Below are positions 6,738 through 14,574 of a stretch of 64,000 bases of DNA, one piece after another. The stretch lies in assembly GCA_947597925.1 (NCBI GenBank), contig CANQFA010000001.1, forward strand, positions 248,001 to 312,000, in the 5' to 3' direction. Origin of the DNA: an uncultured Clostridia bacterium. GTDB taxonomy: Bacteria; Bacillota; Clostridia; Christensenellales; Borkfalkiaceae. A model generated the notes under the pieces. It was not told where the DNA came from. It did not search any database and saw only the letters and a list, made by a program, of their open reading frames with translations. The first letter of the stretch is position 1. Each line of letters opens with the position of its first letter. The translations under genes were made by a program, and so were the position numbers.

Positions 6738-8918
6738 ATGCATGTCACGGTGTGCGCGCTGACGCTCGTCTATATCGCGGTCCTCGTGGGGGCGGCGGCC
6801 CTGCGGACCTTCCGCTCCGACCGCGCGGGAAGGATCAAATTTTTGAAAAATTTCAAGCGCGGGCGGTTTGCCCTCATCTATATCGCCGCGATCCCCATCT
6901 ATATGCTCGCCTATCTCGAGGCAAAGCAGCCCCTCGATGCGGCCTTCTGGAATTCCTTCCGCGCCTGCATCGACCTCGTGCTTCTGCGCTATGACTATGC
7001 GCCCCTGCTCGCCCTCGCCGAGGCCGAGCTCTTCTTCCGCGTCACGGCCGACATCTTCCTGACGGTCGTCCTCCTCAATGCCGTGCTCTTTGCCCTCTCG
7101 GTGGCGGGGCAGTGGCTGCGCAATGCCTGCCTCCTCCTCTCCCTCCGCCTCTCGCGGAAAAAGGTGCTCGTCATCCTCGGGACGGATGAGACAAGCCTCA
7201 CCCTCCTCCGCTCGGCCGCGAGGGAGCCCTCGGTGGGGAGGGCCGTCCTCATGGGCGAACTCACGCCCGAACTTCGCGAGGCCGCCTTTGTCCTCCGCGC
7301 CGTCACGGTGCAGTGCGGACGGGAGGAGGATGTGGGCGAAAAGCTCCTTCGCCTCTTCGGGGACCTCGGAAAGCGCAAGGTCTCCGTCATCGTCAATGAG
7401 CGGGACGAGGAGCGCAACCTCATCGACGCAAAGCAGCTCTTCGGACTCATCGAGCGCGAACATCTCACGGAAATTCCCCTCCTCGAGGAGAGGGGGCTCG
7501 CCGTCTATGTCTTCGGCACGCGGGGAGATGCCGCCGTCTATCAGAACTTTACGGAGGACTCCATGGGCATCCTCCGCTTCGTGAGCCGCCATGGTCTCAT
7601 CGCCGCCGACTTCACGGACAAGTACCCCCTGACGCGGTACATGACGGCGCGCGAGCTCGACTTCGGGAGTGCGACCGTGCGGGAGGGCATCGAGATCAAT
7701 GTCTTCTTCATCGGCTTCGGCAAGCTCAGCGAGAGCATCTTCCTCTCCTCGGTGGCGAACCATCAATTCCTGACGAAGAGCGGGGGAAAGCTGAAGGCAA
7801 AGCCCGTCCGCTACCATCTCTATGACAAGCGGTATCCCGCGGGCAGGCTCGACGACGCCGCCGCGGTGTACAGCGGCGAACTCGTGCACGGATATTTCCG
7901 TTACGAGGCCTTTCTGAAATACTACGAGGGACGGGAGGACGAATTTCTTCCCTTCCCCGACCCGCCCGCCGAGGTGCACTACGACCCCTACGACGTCAAC
8001 CATCCCGCCTTTTACGACACCCTGCGGGCGGAGATCACCGCGGCGCCCTCCTTCAGCTACATCATCGTCTCCTTCGGCAGCGATGTCGAGAACCTCGAGC
8101 TCGCGCAGAAGCTCGGACAGAAGATCAGGGAATGGGGGGATATGCCCGTCAGGATCTTCGCGCGCGTGAGGAATGGGGAGTTCGCACGGGCGGCAGGGAG
8201 CGAATTTCCCGATGTGCAGATCTTCGGCACGGAGGACGGATGCGTCTACGATGCCGCCTCCATCCTCGGGGAGGAGGTGGAGCGCATGGCCAAGCGCAAG
8301 CACCTGCTCTATGCCGCCTGCCGCGCCGCGACGGAGGGGGAGACCCTCTCGGAAGAGGAGCTCGAGCGCCTCGCCCGCACGCAGTGGTACAAGCGGCTGA
8401 AGAATATCCAGCGCGAGTCCAACCTCAGCGCCTGCCTCTCCCTCCGCACCAAATTTCAACTTGCGGGCTATGACATCGCGCGGGAAGGGGAGGATGTCTC
8501 GGAAGAATTCGAGCGGGCCTACGAGGCGGGAGACGCGCGGACGCCCTCGGGCCTTCGGGTAGAGGGAAAGGAGGTCTGGAGCTACTCCAATGCCGAGCAG
8601 CAGAGAGATTCCCTCCGCCGGACGTATACCGTGCAGGAGCATCTCCGCTGGTGCGCCTCCATGATAACCTGCGGCGTCGTGCCCGCAAGCCGCGCCGAGA
8701 TCGCTTCGCCCAGCGGCGGCAAGGCCCTCGAGCGGCGCATCCACGGCAACCTCACCACCATGGAGGGCCTCGTGGAGTACCGCAGGATCATGGCAAAGGT
8801 GCGGGGCACGTCCGAGGAGGAGACCGACGTCATCCGCTACGACTATCAGCTCATGGACGATGCGGTCTGGCTCCTCCACGCGTGCGGCTACCGCGTCGTC
8901 CGCAAGAAGATCCGCTGA
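6738..8918 (+). CDS. Membrane protein with two Rossmann (TrkA-N-like) domains and a RyR-like C-terminus, 726 aa
   Basis: Three hydrophobic segments (about residues 5-22, 46-64, 96-128) precede a large cytosolic part. A first Rossmann-like unit begins KKVLVILGTDETSLTLL (about 142). A second begins EINVFFIGFGKLSESIF (about 316), a TrkA-N/RCK-like nucleotide-binding fold. The C-terminal 110 residues (EHLRWCASMITCGVVP to LLHACGYRVVRK) resemble a diverged RyR domain. It has the same architecture as the minus-strand gene at 10570-12459, so the two are likely paralogues. Function unknown; ligand-gated ion flux or nucleotide sensing is a guess. Confidence 0.7.
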   Translation: MHVTVCALTLVYIAVLVGAAALRTFRSDRAGRIKFLKNFKRGRFALIYIAAIPIYMLAYLEAKQPLDAAFWNSFRACIDLVLLRYDYAPLLALAEAELFFRVTADIFLTVVLLNAVLFALSVAGQWLRNACLLLSLRLSRKKVLVILGTDETSLTLLRSAAREPSVGRAVLMGELTPELREAAFVLRAVTVQCGREEDVGEKLLRLFGDLGKRKVSVIVNERDEERNLIDAKQLFGLIEREHLTEIPLLEERGLAVYVFGTRGDAAVYQNFTEDSMGILRFVSRHGLIAADFTDKYPLTRYMTARELDFGSATVREGIEINVFFIGFGKLSESIFLSSVANHQFLTKSGGKLKAKPVRYHLYDKRYPAGRLDDAAAVYSGELVHGYFRYEAFLKYYEGREDEFLPFPDPPAEVHYDPYDVNHPAFYDTLRAEITAAPSFSYIIVSFGSDVENLELAQKLGQKIREWGDMPVRIFARVRNGEFARAAGSEFPDVQIFGTEDGCVYDAASILGEEVERMAKRKHLLYAACRAATEGETLSEEELERLARTQWYKRLKNIQRESNLSACLSLRTKFQLAGYDIAREGEDVSEEFERAYEAGDARTPSGLRVEGKEVWSYSNAEQQRDSLRRTYTVQEHLRWCASMITCGVVPASRAEIASPSGGKALERRIHGNLTTMEGLVEYRRIMAKVRGTSEEETDVIRYDYQLMDDAVWLLHACGYRVVRKKIR

Positions 8919-8945
8919 TTTTCCCACCCCATCTATCAAAAACGC

Positions 8946-9023
8946 AAAAAACGGCCGAACCGAAACCGAAAAATTTAAGGGAGACATCCGTCTCCCTCAT
9001 ATTTATTCGGGAGGGCCGTTTTT
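8946..9023 (+). terminator. Large nested stem-loop after the RyR gene
   Basis: The outer stem pairs AAAAACGGCC (8947-8956) with GGCCGTTTTT (9014-9023). An inner perfect GGGAGAC/GTCTCCC hairpin (8979-8996) and a CCGAA/TTCGG pair sit inside. The T-run makes it a plausible terminator, but it is unusually large and branched. Confidence 0.65.
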
Positions 9024-9085
9024 CTTGGAGCGGATGAAAAATCGGCGGATTCCGAAGAACTTGGACAAATTCCATGGTGCAGGGG

Positions 9086-9114
9086 TTGCCTTTTTTCTCC
9101 AAGCGGAGTAGACT
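9086..9114 (+). promoter_or_regulatory. Promoter of the membrane XRE gene
   Basis: TTGCCT (9086-9091), 17 bp, TAGACT (9109-9114), 25 bp before ATG 9139. Confidence 0.6.
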
Positions 9115-9138
9115 AAAAGAAAAAACGGAGATCTTTTT

Positions 9139-10395
9139 ATGGCAAAGCGATCTATCGGCGAATTTTTGGCGGCCCTCCGCAGGGCGCACGGCTACACCCA
9201 ACAGGAAGTTGCGGATCGGCTCGACGTCTCCAACCGCACCGTCTCCTCCTGGGAATGCAATTCCTCCTTCCCCGACATCCTCCTCCTGCCCGCGCTCGCG
9301 GAGCTCTATGGAGTGACGGCAGATGAGATCCTGGCGGGCGAGCGCAAGGCGGCACCCGCGGAAGAGGGGAGCGCCGTCCTCTCCGATCGGTCGGAGAGAA
9401 AACTTCTGAAGCGCAAGCTCGCGAAATACACCACGCAGGCTTGCCTCTTCGGCGGGCTCCTCGCGCTCGGGCTCCTCTTTTTCTTTCTCGGCCTCACCAC
9501 GGTCATGTGGACGGGATGGGTGTGGTGGCTTCTCATGCTCTTTGCGGGGTTTGCGCTCGCTGTCGTCTCTCTCATCTGCCTCATCGCCCTCATGAAGAGT
9601 GCGGAGGCTTCGGCGGATGACGAACTTCCCAATTACGGCAGCTATGTCATCTTGCTCCGCCGCAAGCTCTCCCTCGCGCTGTGCCTTCCCGCCCTCGTGC
9701 CCCTCGGATTCCTCGTGTTCCCCGGGCTCTACGTCTTCTCCCTGACCCTCCTCTTCGAGGATGCGAATTCCTTTGTCGCGCTCCTCTCGGCGGTGGCATT
9801 CGCGGTGATCTTCGCCCTCCTCCTTGCGGGGGTCCTCTTCCCGTACGCCGCCGTTAAGAGATACGGCGGAGAGGAGGCCGTCGCGCTCCGCGCCCGCAAC
9901 AGAAAGCTGTACAGGAAGGCCGCGCTCTTCGGGCTCATTCCCTGTCTTGCCGCGCTTGCGCTCATCATCACGCTCTCCCTCGTCAACATCACGACGCACG
10001 ATGTGCTCTACACTTCGGACCGCGAGAGCTTCCGCCGCCACATGGAGTCGGCCGAGATCGACGGAAAGGAATATTTCGTCCCCCTCTCCGAACTCTCCGA
10101 CGGGCTGGGGACGACCATCGAATACGGGGAAGAATATCTCTTCGGCGAGGACATTTCCTACTGCTTCCGTGAGGGCTGCTGCACGGTGCAATTTACGGGG
10201 TTCGGCGTGGAGATCACGGCGGATCGGCTGACCGCCGAGGACGGATTTTTCGTCTATGACCTGCGCAGAGGGACCGCGGGGACGTTGACCTTCGGCGGAA
10301 ATGTGGTGATCGATGACTATTACATCATCCGCACCGAGGGGGACACGGCGTACTATGAGCGGGTCTTCGTGGAGAGTTTCCGCTCCTTCGGATGA
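9139..10395 (+). CDS. XRE-family regulator with membrane domain, 418 aa
   Basis: An N-terminal XRE helix-turn-helix (about residues 5-60, FLAALRRAHGYTQQEVADRL then NRTVSSWECN) is joined by a linker to five or six hydrophobic segments: about 98-118, 121-150, 171-215, 225-250 and 262-285. A C-terminal soluble domain of about 130 residues follows, probably extracytoplasmic. Such proteins are thought to link envelope signals to transcription. A CGGAG ribosome binding site lies 8 nt upstream. It sits between the two RyR-domain genes, so it may regulate them; this is inference. The C-terminal domain is not recognised. Confidence 0.85.
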   Translation: MAKRSIGEFLAALRRAHGYTQQEVADRLDVSNRTVSSWECNSSFPDILLLPALAELYGVTADEILAGERKAAPAEEGSAVLSDRSERKLLKRKLAKYTTQACLFGGLLALGLLFFFLGLTTVMWTGWVWWLLMLFAGFALAVVSLICLIALMKSAEASADDELPNYGSYVILLRRKLSLALCLPALVPLGFLVFPGLYVFSLTLLFEDANSFVALLSAVAFAVIFALLLAGVLFPYAAVKRYGGEEAVALRARNRKLYRKAALFGLIPCLAALALIITLSLVNITTHDVLYTSDRESFRRHMESAEIDGKEYFVPLSELSDGLGTTIEYGEEYLFGEDISYCFREGCCTVQFTGFGVEITADRLTAEDGFFVYDLRRGTAGTLTFGGNVVIDDYYIIRTEGDTAYYERVFVESFRSFG

Positions 10396-10485
10396 ATGAT
10401 GGGGGAGATGGTAGTCCTCATCGACTGCTTCGTCTGTGTGATCGTCTGCCTCATCAGGAGAGAGAAATATCCCGCCGGATTATAA
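10396..10485 (+). CDS. Possible 29-aa single-helix membrane peptide
   Basis: An ATG directly after the upstream stop opens a 29-codon frame: one hydrophobic stretch (VVLIDCFVCVIVCLI) followed by RREK. There is no clear ribosome binding site; it could be translated by coupling. It resembles small membrane peptides in shape only. It may be noise. Confidence 0.2.
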   Translation: MMGEMVVLIDCFVCVIVCLIRREKYPAGL

Positions 10486-10507
10486 GAGATAAGAAAATAA
10501 TACGAAA

Positions 10508-10540
10508 AGCGCCCGCCGCGGCATAGCCGCGGCGGGCGCT
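10508..10540 (-). terminator. Terminator of the 629-aa RyR-domain gene
   Basis: A perfect 15-bp GC-rich stem (10508-10522 with 10526-10540, loop ATA). On the minus strand it is followed by TTTTCG. It may also stop the plus-strand XRE transcript. Confidence 0.85.
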
Positions 10541-10569
10541 GAAATGTTTCCGTGAAATTTTCAGGGCGA

Positions 10570-12459
10570 TCAGAAGTCGTCCTTATTTTTTTCGTCGTCG
10601 GGGAGGCGCTCAAAGGAGACGAGCAGGGGATGCGCCTTGGCGACATGGCTGCGCTCCTCCGCCCAGTATTCGTACCCCTCCGTCCGCAGGTAGGTGGACC
10701 AGCGGCGATGCTCATATTCGCGGAGCATGTCATTGTAGGCGTGCCCCTCGGGCGTCGATTCGTCCTTCTTCACGATGCCGAGCCCCATGCGCAGTTTGCG
10801 GTAGACGGCCTGCGCCGTGGAGGTCTTGCGGTAATATTCGTAGCGGTTGAAGAGGCGCTCCTCTTCCAGCAGGGTCTCCTTGCTCGCACTGTTCTTTTTG
10901 GCCCACGAGAGGTGCATCTCGAGGGCGTCGGCCTCGAGCTCGGGCCGCTCCACCGACTTGAGACAGTACCTCTCCCGCAGTGAGCCGATGAAGATGATGT
11001 CGTAGCTCTCGCGCTGCATGATCTCGAGGCTGTGTCCCTTTTCGTCCGAAGACACCGTGTCCGACTTCGCCGTGCTGTAGACGACGGCATAGATGGGCTC
11101 CTTCGTGATTTCACCCTGCGGCTGACGGGTGCGGGCGGTGCGCATGCGGGCGGTGCGGATCTTCATCGCCGTCGCGATATTGAGCTCGTCGTCGCCCAAG
11201 GTGACATAGACGCCCGACAGCATGCCGATGGAGGAGATCTCCGTGAGGAACTTCTCTCCCAAGACGTCGAGCTCGGGGTGATAGACGATCTCATAGTTCG
11301 CCTCGGTGGGGACATTGTTCTTATTGAGCTTGGTGAGTTCGGGCGCAAGGGCGCGCAGGCGCTCCTCCACCTTTTCGATGCCGAAGACGTGCACCTCGAG
11401 GGTATAGCCCGGCATCTGCCCGCACCAGCACATGGCCTTGAGGAGTTCGGTGCCGTAGCCGCCGAAGCCGACGATCGCCATGCGGATGTGTTTGTCCCCG
11501 TCCGCGTGGGTGAAGATGGGGTGGTCGAGCATCTCCTGAATGGCGAAGTTGCGGCTCTCGCTGACACGGCGTACCTTCATCTCGCCGTTATCGACGGAGT
11601 TGAGGAGGATCTCGCTCTCCACGGTATCCGAGAAGACATAGAACTGCAGGGCGGGCGTATTGAGCGCGGGGATGCGGCGGCAGCGGGAGATGAGGGTGAG
11701 CGCCTGACGGATGTTTTCATCCTGATTGTCGCCGATGAGGTAGACCTTTCGGGTGCACTTGCGCTGTGCCCGCTTGAAGCCGATGTCGATGACGTCCTTC
11801 TTGACGCAGATGGCGCCGCACTGCTTGGCGGCGAGGACGAGCTCGTATTCCCGCTCGGCATTGCGCTCGAAGACGTCGGTAAAGACGATGAGTTTTCCGC
11901 CCCGTCCGTGCTTTTCTCCGCGCATGATGTCCTTTGCGAGGGCGAGGGAGCGCTCATTGAGTTCGGAGAAGATGTAGAGCTCGCGGCAGGGCGTGAGCGT
12001 GTAGCGGAGCATGGCGGAGGCATTCTTGAAGAAGGTCAGCACGACGCCTGCGGTGAGCACGGGGGCCGCGACCATGATGACGGCGATGTAGGCGGAGTAA
12101 AAGGTCCCGAGCGCCGCATTGCCCTCGAGCGTCAGGAAGAATTCGCGCACGTTGTCAAATTCGCCGTTGAGGGTGATGAGGCGCAGGACATTCTGTACGG
12201 CGAGGAGGACGGCATCGAAAAACTTCGCGAAGCCCGACGTCGCCGAGAGATAACTCATGTAGTAGAGGGGGAAATAGACGACGACGGCGGCGATGAAGAA
12301 GAAGATGGCGAAGATGTGGAAGGAGGTCAGGATGCGTCTTCCTTCGAGCTCCGTCTTCTCGAGCTCCGCGCGGTGCAGGAGGTAGGCGATTGCGATGGCG
12401 GCGACGACGAGCGAGAGGGAGATCGCCAGCGCGATGCTGCAGGGCAGGGTGTAGTTCAT
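10570..12459 (-). CDS. Membrane protein with two Rossmann (TrkA-N-like) domains and a RyR domain, 629 aa
   Basis: Three N-terminal membrane segments (about residues 8-27, 45-70, 120-145) lead into two Rossmann-like units. One is near CRELYIFSELNERSLALA (about 158). The other, IRMAIVGFGGYGTELLKA (about 324), has a good GxGGxG-type loop. The C-terminus is a clear RyR-type domain: REYEHRRWSTYLRTEGYEYW, then AHPLLVSFERLPDDEKNKD. The start is ATG 12459: GGAGG is 6 nt upstream of it but touches the alternative ATG 12465. It is a paralogue of the 726-aa protein. Function unknown. Confidence 0.78.
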   Translation of the reverse strand: MNYTLPCSIALAISLSLVVAAIAIAYLLHRAELEKTELEGRRILTSFHIFAIFFFIAAVVVYFPLYYMSYLSATSGFAKFFDAVLLAVQNVLRLITLNGEFDNVREFFLTLEGNAALGTFYSAYIAVIMVAAPVLTAGVVLTFFKNASAMLRYTLTPCRELYIFSELNERSLALAKDIMRGEKHGRGGKLIVFTDVFERNAEREYELVLAAKQCGAICVKKDVIDIGFKRAQRKCTRKVYLIGDNQDENIRQALTLISRCRRIPALNTPALQFYVFSDTVESEILLNSVDNGEMKVRRVSESRNFAIQEMLDHPIFTHADGDKHIRMAIVGFGGYGTELLKAMCWCGQMPGYTLEVHVFGIEKVEERLRALAPELTKLNKNNVPTEANYEIVYHPELDVLGEKFLTEISSIGMLSGVYVTLGDDELNIATAMKIRTARMRTARTRQPQGEITKEPIYAVVYSTAKSDTVSSDEKGHSLEIMQRESYDIIFIGSLRERYCLKSVERPELEADALEMHLSWAKKNSASKETLLEEERLFNRYEYYRKTSTAQAVYRKLRMGLGIVKKDESTPEGHAYNDMLREYEHRRWSTYLRTEGYEYWAEERSHVAKAHPLLVSFERLPDDEKNKDDF

Positions 12460-12491
12460 GGACATCCTCCGTGAAATATGGATTCGGGCAT

Positions 12492-12520
12492 ATTATAGCA
12501 TATCCGCGCGATGATTTCAA
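12492..12520 (-). promoter_or_regulatory. Promoter of the 629-aa RyR-domain gene
   Basis: Minus strand: TTGAAA (12520-12515), 17 bp, TATAAT (12497-12492), extended -10 TGC. Confidence 0.88.
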
Positions 12521-12569
12521 GTCTTCCGTGCAAATTTCCCGCCCGCGGTACGAAAAGGGGAGGAGGGCG

Positions 12570-12599
12570 CATACAATGCAATGAGACCGACAAGGTCTC
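12570..12599 (+). promoter_or_regulatory. Sporulation-type -10 and 5' hairpin before the Cys-rich gene
   Basis: CATACAAT (12570-12577) matches the sigma-E -10 consensus exactly; the -35 side is weak. A perfect GAGACC/GGTCTC hairpin (12583-12599) starts 6 nt later and is followed by GGAGG (12604-12608). Confidence 0.4.
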
Positions 12600-12614
12600 T
12601 TACGGAGGTAACAA

Positions 12615-13268
12615 ATGTCCTTTTTTTCCAACTTTTCGTCCGACCACTGCCCCGGGACCATCTCGGGCAGCCCCTTGAGCGGGCTGAACGAAAAGGTGTG
12701 CATCCAGGCAGAGAAGATCTTTGACGCGGGCATCATCCAGACCCGTCTCGAAAATTATGCCGCCGCGCCCCTCTCCTTTACGCCCGCCGAGCCTACATAT
12801 CCCCTGACCTTCGTGAGCGCCCGCTCCACCTCCCCCGTGGGGACGGTGACGAATGTCAATGTCGAGCGGCAAGCGGAGGGCTGTTGTGCCCGCGTGCAGG
12901 CGACGGTGACCATCCCCATCGAGGTCGCCTATGTCGACGCAGACGGCAAGGAAGGGGTCGCGTCGAGCGCCATCATCCTCAATGAAGACGTCCTCATGTA
13001 TGTCCCGCCCGCATCCGTCATGCCCTTTACGGTGACGGCGGTGGGCTCCTGCGTCTCGCCCGAGGGCTCCTTCGACGCCACGACGGAGAATTTCGTCATC
13101 AATGCCTGCGTCACCTGCATCCTCAAAATAGCCATGCAGGTGGAGCTCCTCGTGCCCAGCTACGGCTACTGCGTCATTCCGCCCGCACAGGAGTACTCGC
13201 AGGAGGTCTGCACGGGATTTTTCGAACTCCCGCTCTATCCGCAGGGGAAACCTTGCAGTAAATCTTAA
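12615..13268 (+). CDS. Conserved clostridial Cys-containing protein, unknown function
   Basis: 217 aa, soluble, with about ten cysteines and a largely beta character. It has no signal peptide or membrane segment. Landmarks are SGSPLSGLNEKVCIQAEKIFD (about 16-36), PLTFVSARSTSPVGTVTNV (about 56-74), and a C-terminal NACVTCILKIAMQVELLVPSYGYC. I recall similar clostridial proteins of unknown function, without being sure of a name. GGAGG lies 6 nt before ATG. A sigma-E-like -10 upstream suggests expression during sporulation, perhaps as a coat or morphogenetic component. This is inference. Confidence 0.75.
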   Translation: MSFFSNFSSDHCPGTISGSPLSGLNEKVCIQAEKIFDAGIIQTRLENYAAAPLSFTPAEPTYPLTFVSARSTSPVGTVTNVNVERQAEGCCARVQATVTIPIEVAYVDADGKEGVASSAIILNEDVLMYVPPASVMPFTVTAVGSCVSPEGSFDATTENFVINACVTCILKIAMQVELLVPSYGYCVIPPAQEYSQEVCTGFFELPLYPQGKPCSKS

Positions 13269-13274
13269 AATGCC

Positions 13275-13311
13275 CATACGAAAAACGGTCCGCGGGACCG
13301 TTTTTTGTATG
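13275..13311 (+). terminator. Terminator after the Cys-rich gene
   Basis: ACGGTCC (13285-13291) pairs with GGACCGT (13295-13301), extended by A/T runs and by CATAC (13275-13279) with GTATG (13307-13311). The cysK start follows 14 bp later. Confidence 0.9.
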
Positions 13312-13324
13312 GTGAGGAGGGGAT

Positions 13325-14236
13325 ATGCGATACACGTCTATCTGGGATGGGGTCGGAAATACCCCCATGGTGGAGCTGAAAAGCTATGCGCGGGCGCACC
13401 GTCTCCGCGCGCGGCTCTTTGCCAAGCTCGAATATTTCAACCCCACGGGCAGTGTGAAGGACCGCGCCGCCCTCTCCATGACGGAGGACGCCGAGAGACG
13501 GGGGACCTTTACGGAGATCGCAGAGGCGACGTCGGGCAATCTCGGCATCTCGCTCGCCGCACTCGGCGCGGAGCGGGGGTACAGAGTCTTCATCACCATG
13601 CCCGAGACCATGAGCGAGGAGAGAAAGAAACTCCTGCGGGCATACGGCGCCGAAGTCATCCTCACGGCGGGAGAGGAGGGCATGGCGGGCGCTATGAAGC
13701 GGGCGGAGGAGCTCGCGCGGAAGCGGGGCGCCGTCCTCCTCCGACAGTTTGAAAATCCCGCCAATCCCGCAGCGCATTTTCGAGGCACAGGACCCGAGAT
13801 CCGAAGGGAGACCGCGGGCATGGTAGCCGCGTTTGTTGCGGGCATCGGATCGGGCGGCACCATTACGGGCGTGGGAAGATACCTGAAGCGCATGGCTCCC
13901 ACGGTGAAGATCATCGGCGTCGAGCCCGCCTCTTCGCCCGTCCTCGGCGGGGGCCGTGCGGGCGCGCACGGGATAGCGGGCATCGGCGCGGGCTTTGTCC
14001 CCGCGGTGCTCGACAGGGACATCTTGGACGAAGTCATCGCCGTCACGGACGAGGAGGCCGTGCTTTCGGCGAGGGAGATGGGACGGGAGGGCCTTCTCGC
14101 GGGCATCTCCTCGGGGGCGGCGCTCGCCGCTGCGGAAAAGGTCGCCCTACGGGAGGAATTTTCCGGAAAGACCGTCGTCGTCCTCTTTCCCGACGGGGGC
14201 GGCCGCTATCTCTCCACTCCGCTCTTTTCGCCGTGA
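13325..14236 (+). CDS. cysK: Cysteine synthase (O-acetylserine sulfhydrylase)
   Basis: A 303-aa fold-type-II PLP enzyme making cysteine from O-acetylserine and sulfide. The PLP lysine lies in NPTGSVKDRAAL (about residues 39-50), the substrate loop in EATSGNLGISLA, and the phosphate cup in GIGSGGTITG. The C-terminal FPDGGGRYLST differs slightly from the usual PDTGERYLST, which may reflect a variant substrate. GAGGAGG precedes ATG. It stands alone, 91 bp before the Cys-rich peptide gene. Confidence 0.92.
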   Translation: MRYTSIWDGVGNTPMVELKSYARAHRLRARLFAKLEYFNPTGSVKDRAALSMTEDAERRGTFTEIAEATSGNLGISLAALGAERGYRVFITMPETMSEERKKLLRAYGAEVILTAGEEGMAGAMKRAEELARKRGAVLLRQFENPANPAAHFRGTGPEIRRETAGMVAAFVAGIGSGGTITGVGRYLKRMAPTVKIIGVEPASSPVLGGGRAGAHGIAGIGAGFVPAVLDRDILDEVIAVTDEEAVLSAREMGREGLLAGISSGAALAAAEKVALREEFSGKTVVVLFPDGGGRYLSTPLFSP

Positions 14237-14270
14237 CGGAAAATTTTCCCCGAAATCTTATCAATGTGTC

Positions 14271-14299
14271 TTGACAAATGAAAGAATGCGGGATATAAT
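14271..14299 (+). promoter_or_regulatory. Consensus promoter of the RiPP operon
   Basis: TTGACA (14271-14276), 17 bp, TATAAT (14294-14299): a perfect consensus vegetative promoter and the strongest seen in the window. Confidence 0.92.
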
Positions 14300-14327
14300 G
14301 GAGACATCAAACCGAGGAGGTGGAGCC

Positions 14328-14513
14328 ATGTTTCAGCTCAATGACAGACAGCTTGCCTTTCTTGACAGCCTGATGGTCGAGTACAACGATCTTCCTGTCG
14401 ATGACAGAGGCGCACGCTTCGTGTATGATTGCGGAAGCGGGAACTGCCGTAGCAAGTGCGGAGGCACCTGTCAGGCCGCGTGCAAGTCCTCTTGCACATC
14501 GCTGTTCTCCTAA
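14328..14513 (+). CDS. Six-cysteine RiPP precursor peptide (ranthipeptide-like)
   Basis: A 61-aa peptide. The leader (about 1-30) is acidic and helical (QLAFLDSLMVEYNDLP). The core holds Cys 35, 40, 44, 48, 52 and 56 in a regular C-x4-C-x3-C-x3-C-x3-C-x3-C ladder rich in Gly and Ser. This resembles clostridial Cys-rich precursors of the Clo7bot/CLI_3235 type, whose cysteines become thioether-linked. GAGGAGG lies upstream, with a consensus promoter. The radical SAM maturase is immediately downstream. Thioether linkage is inferred from the pairing. Confidence 0.88.
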   Translation: MFQLNDRQLAFLDSLMVEYNDLPVDDRGARFVYDCGSGNCRSKCGGTCQAACKSSCTSLFS

Positions 14514-14528
14514 GCAGCGGGAAAAAAG

Positions 14529-14562
14529 AGAATGGGGCTTTGGGTCCCCATTCTTGATTTTT
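14529..14562 (+). terminator. Attenuator between precursor and maturase
   Basis: A 9-bp stem AGAATGGGG/CCCCATTCT (14529-14537 with 14546-14554) is followed by TGATTTTT. It is a weak terminator expected to make the precursor mRNA more abundant than the maturase mRNA. Confidence 0.75.
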
Positions 14563-14574
14563 AAGGAGTTTTTT

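Noticed and set aside
6696..8987. Long minus-strand frame opposite the 726-aa RyR protein
   Set aside because: The plus-strand protein has membrane helices, Rossmann motifs, a promoter and GGAGG; the antisense product is an Asp/Glu/Gly/His-rich shadow.
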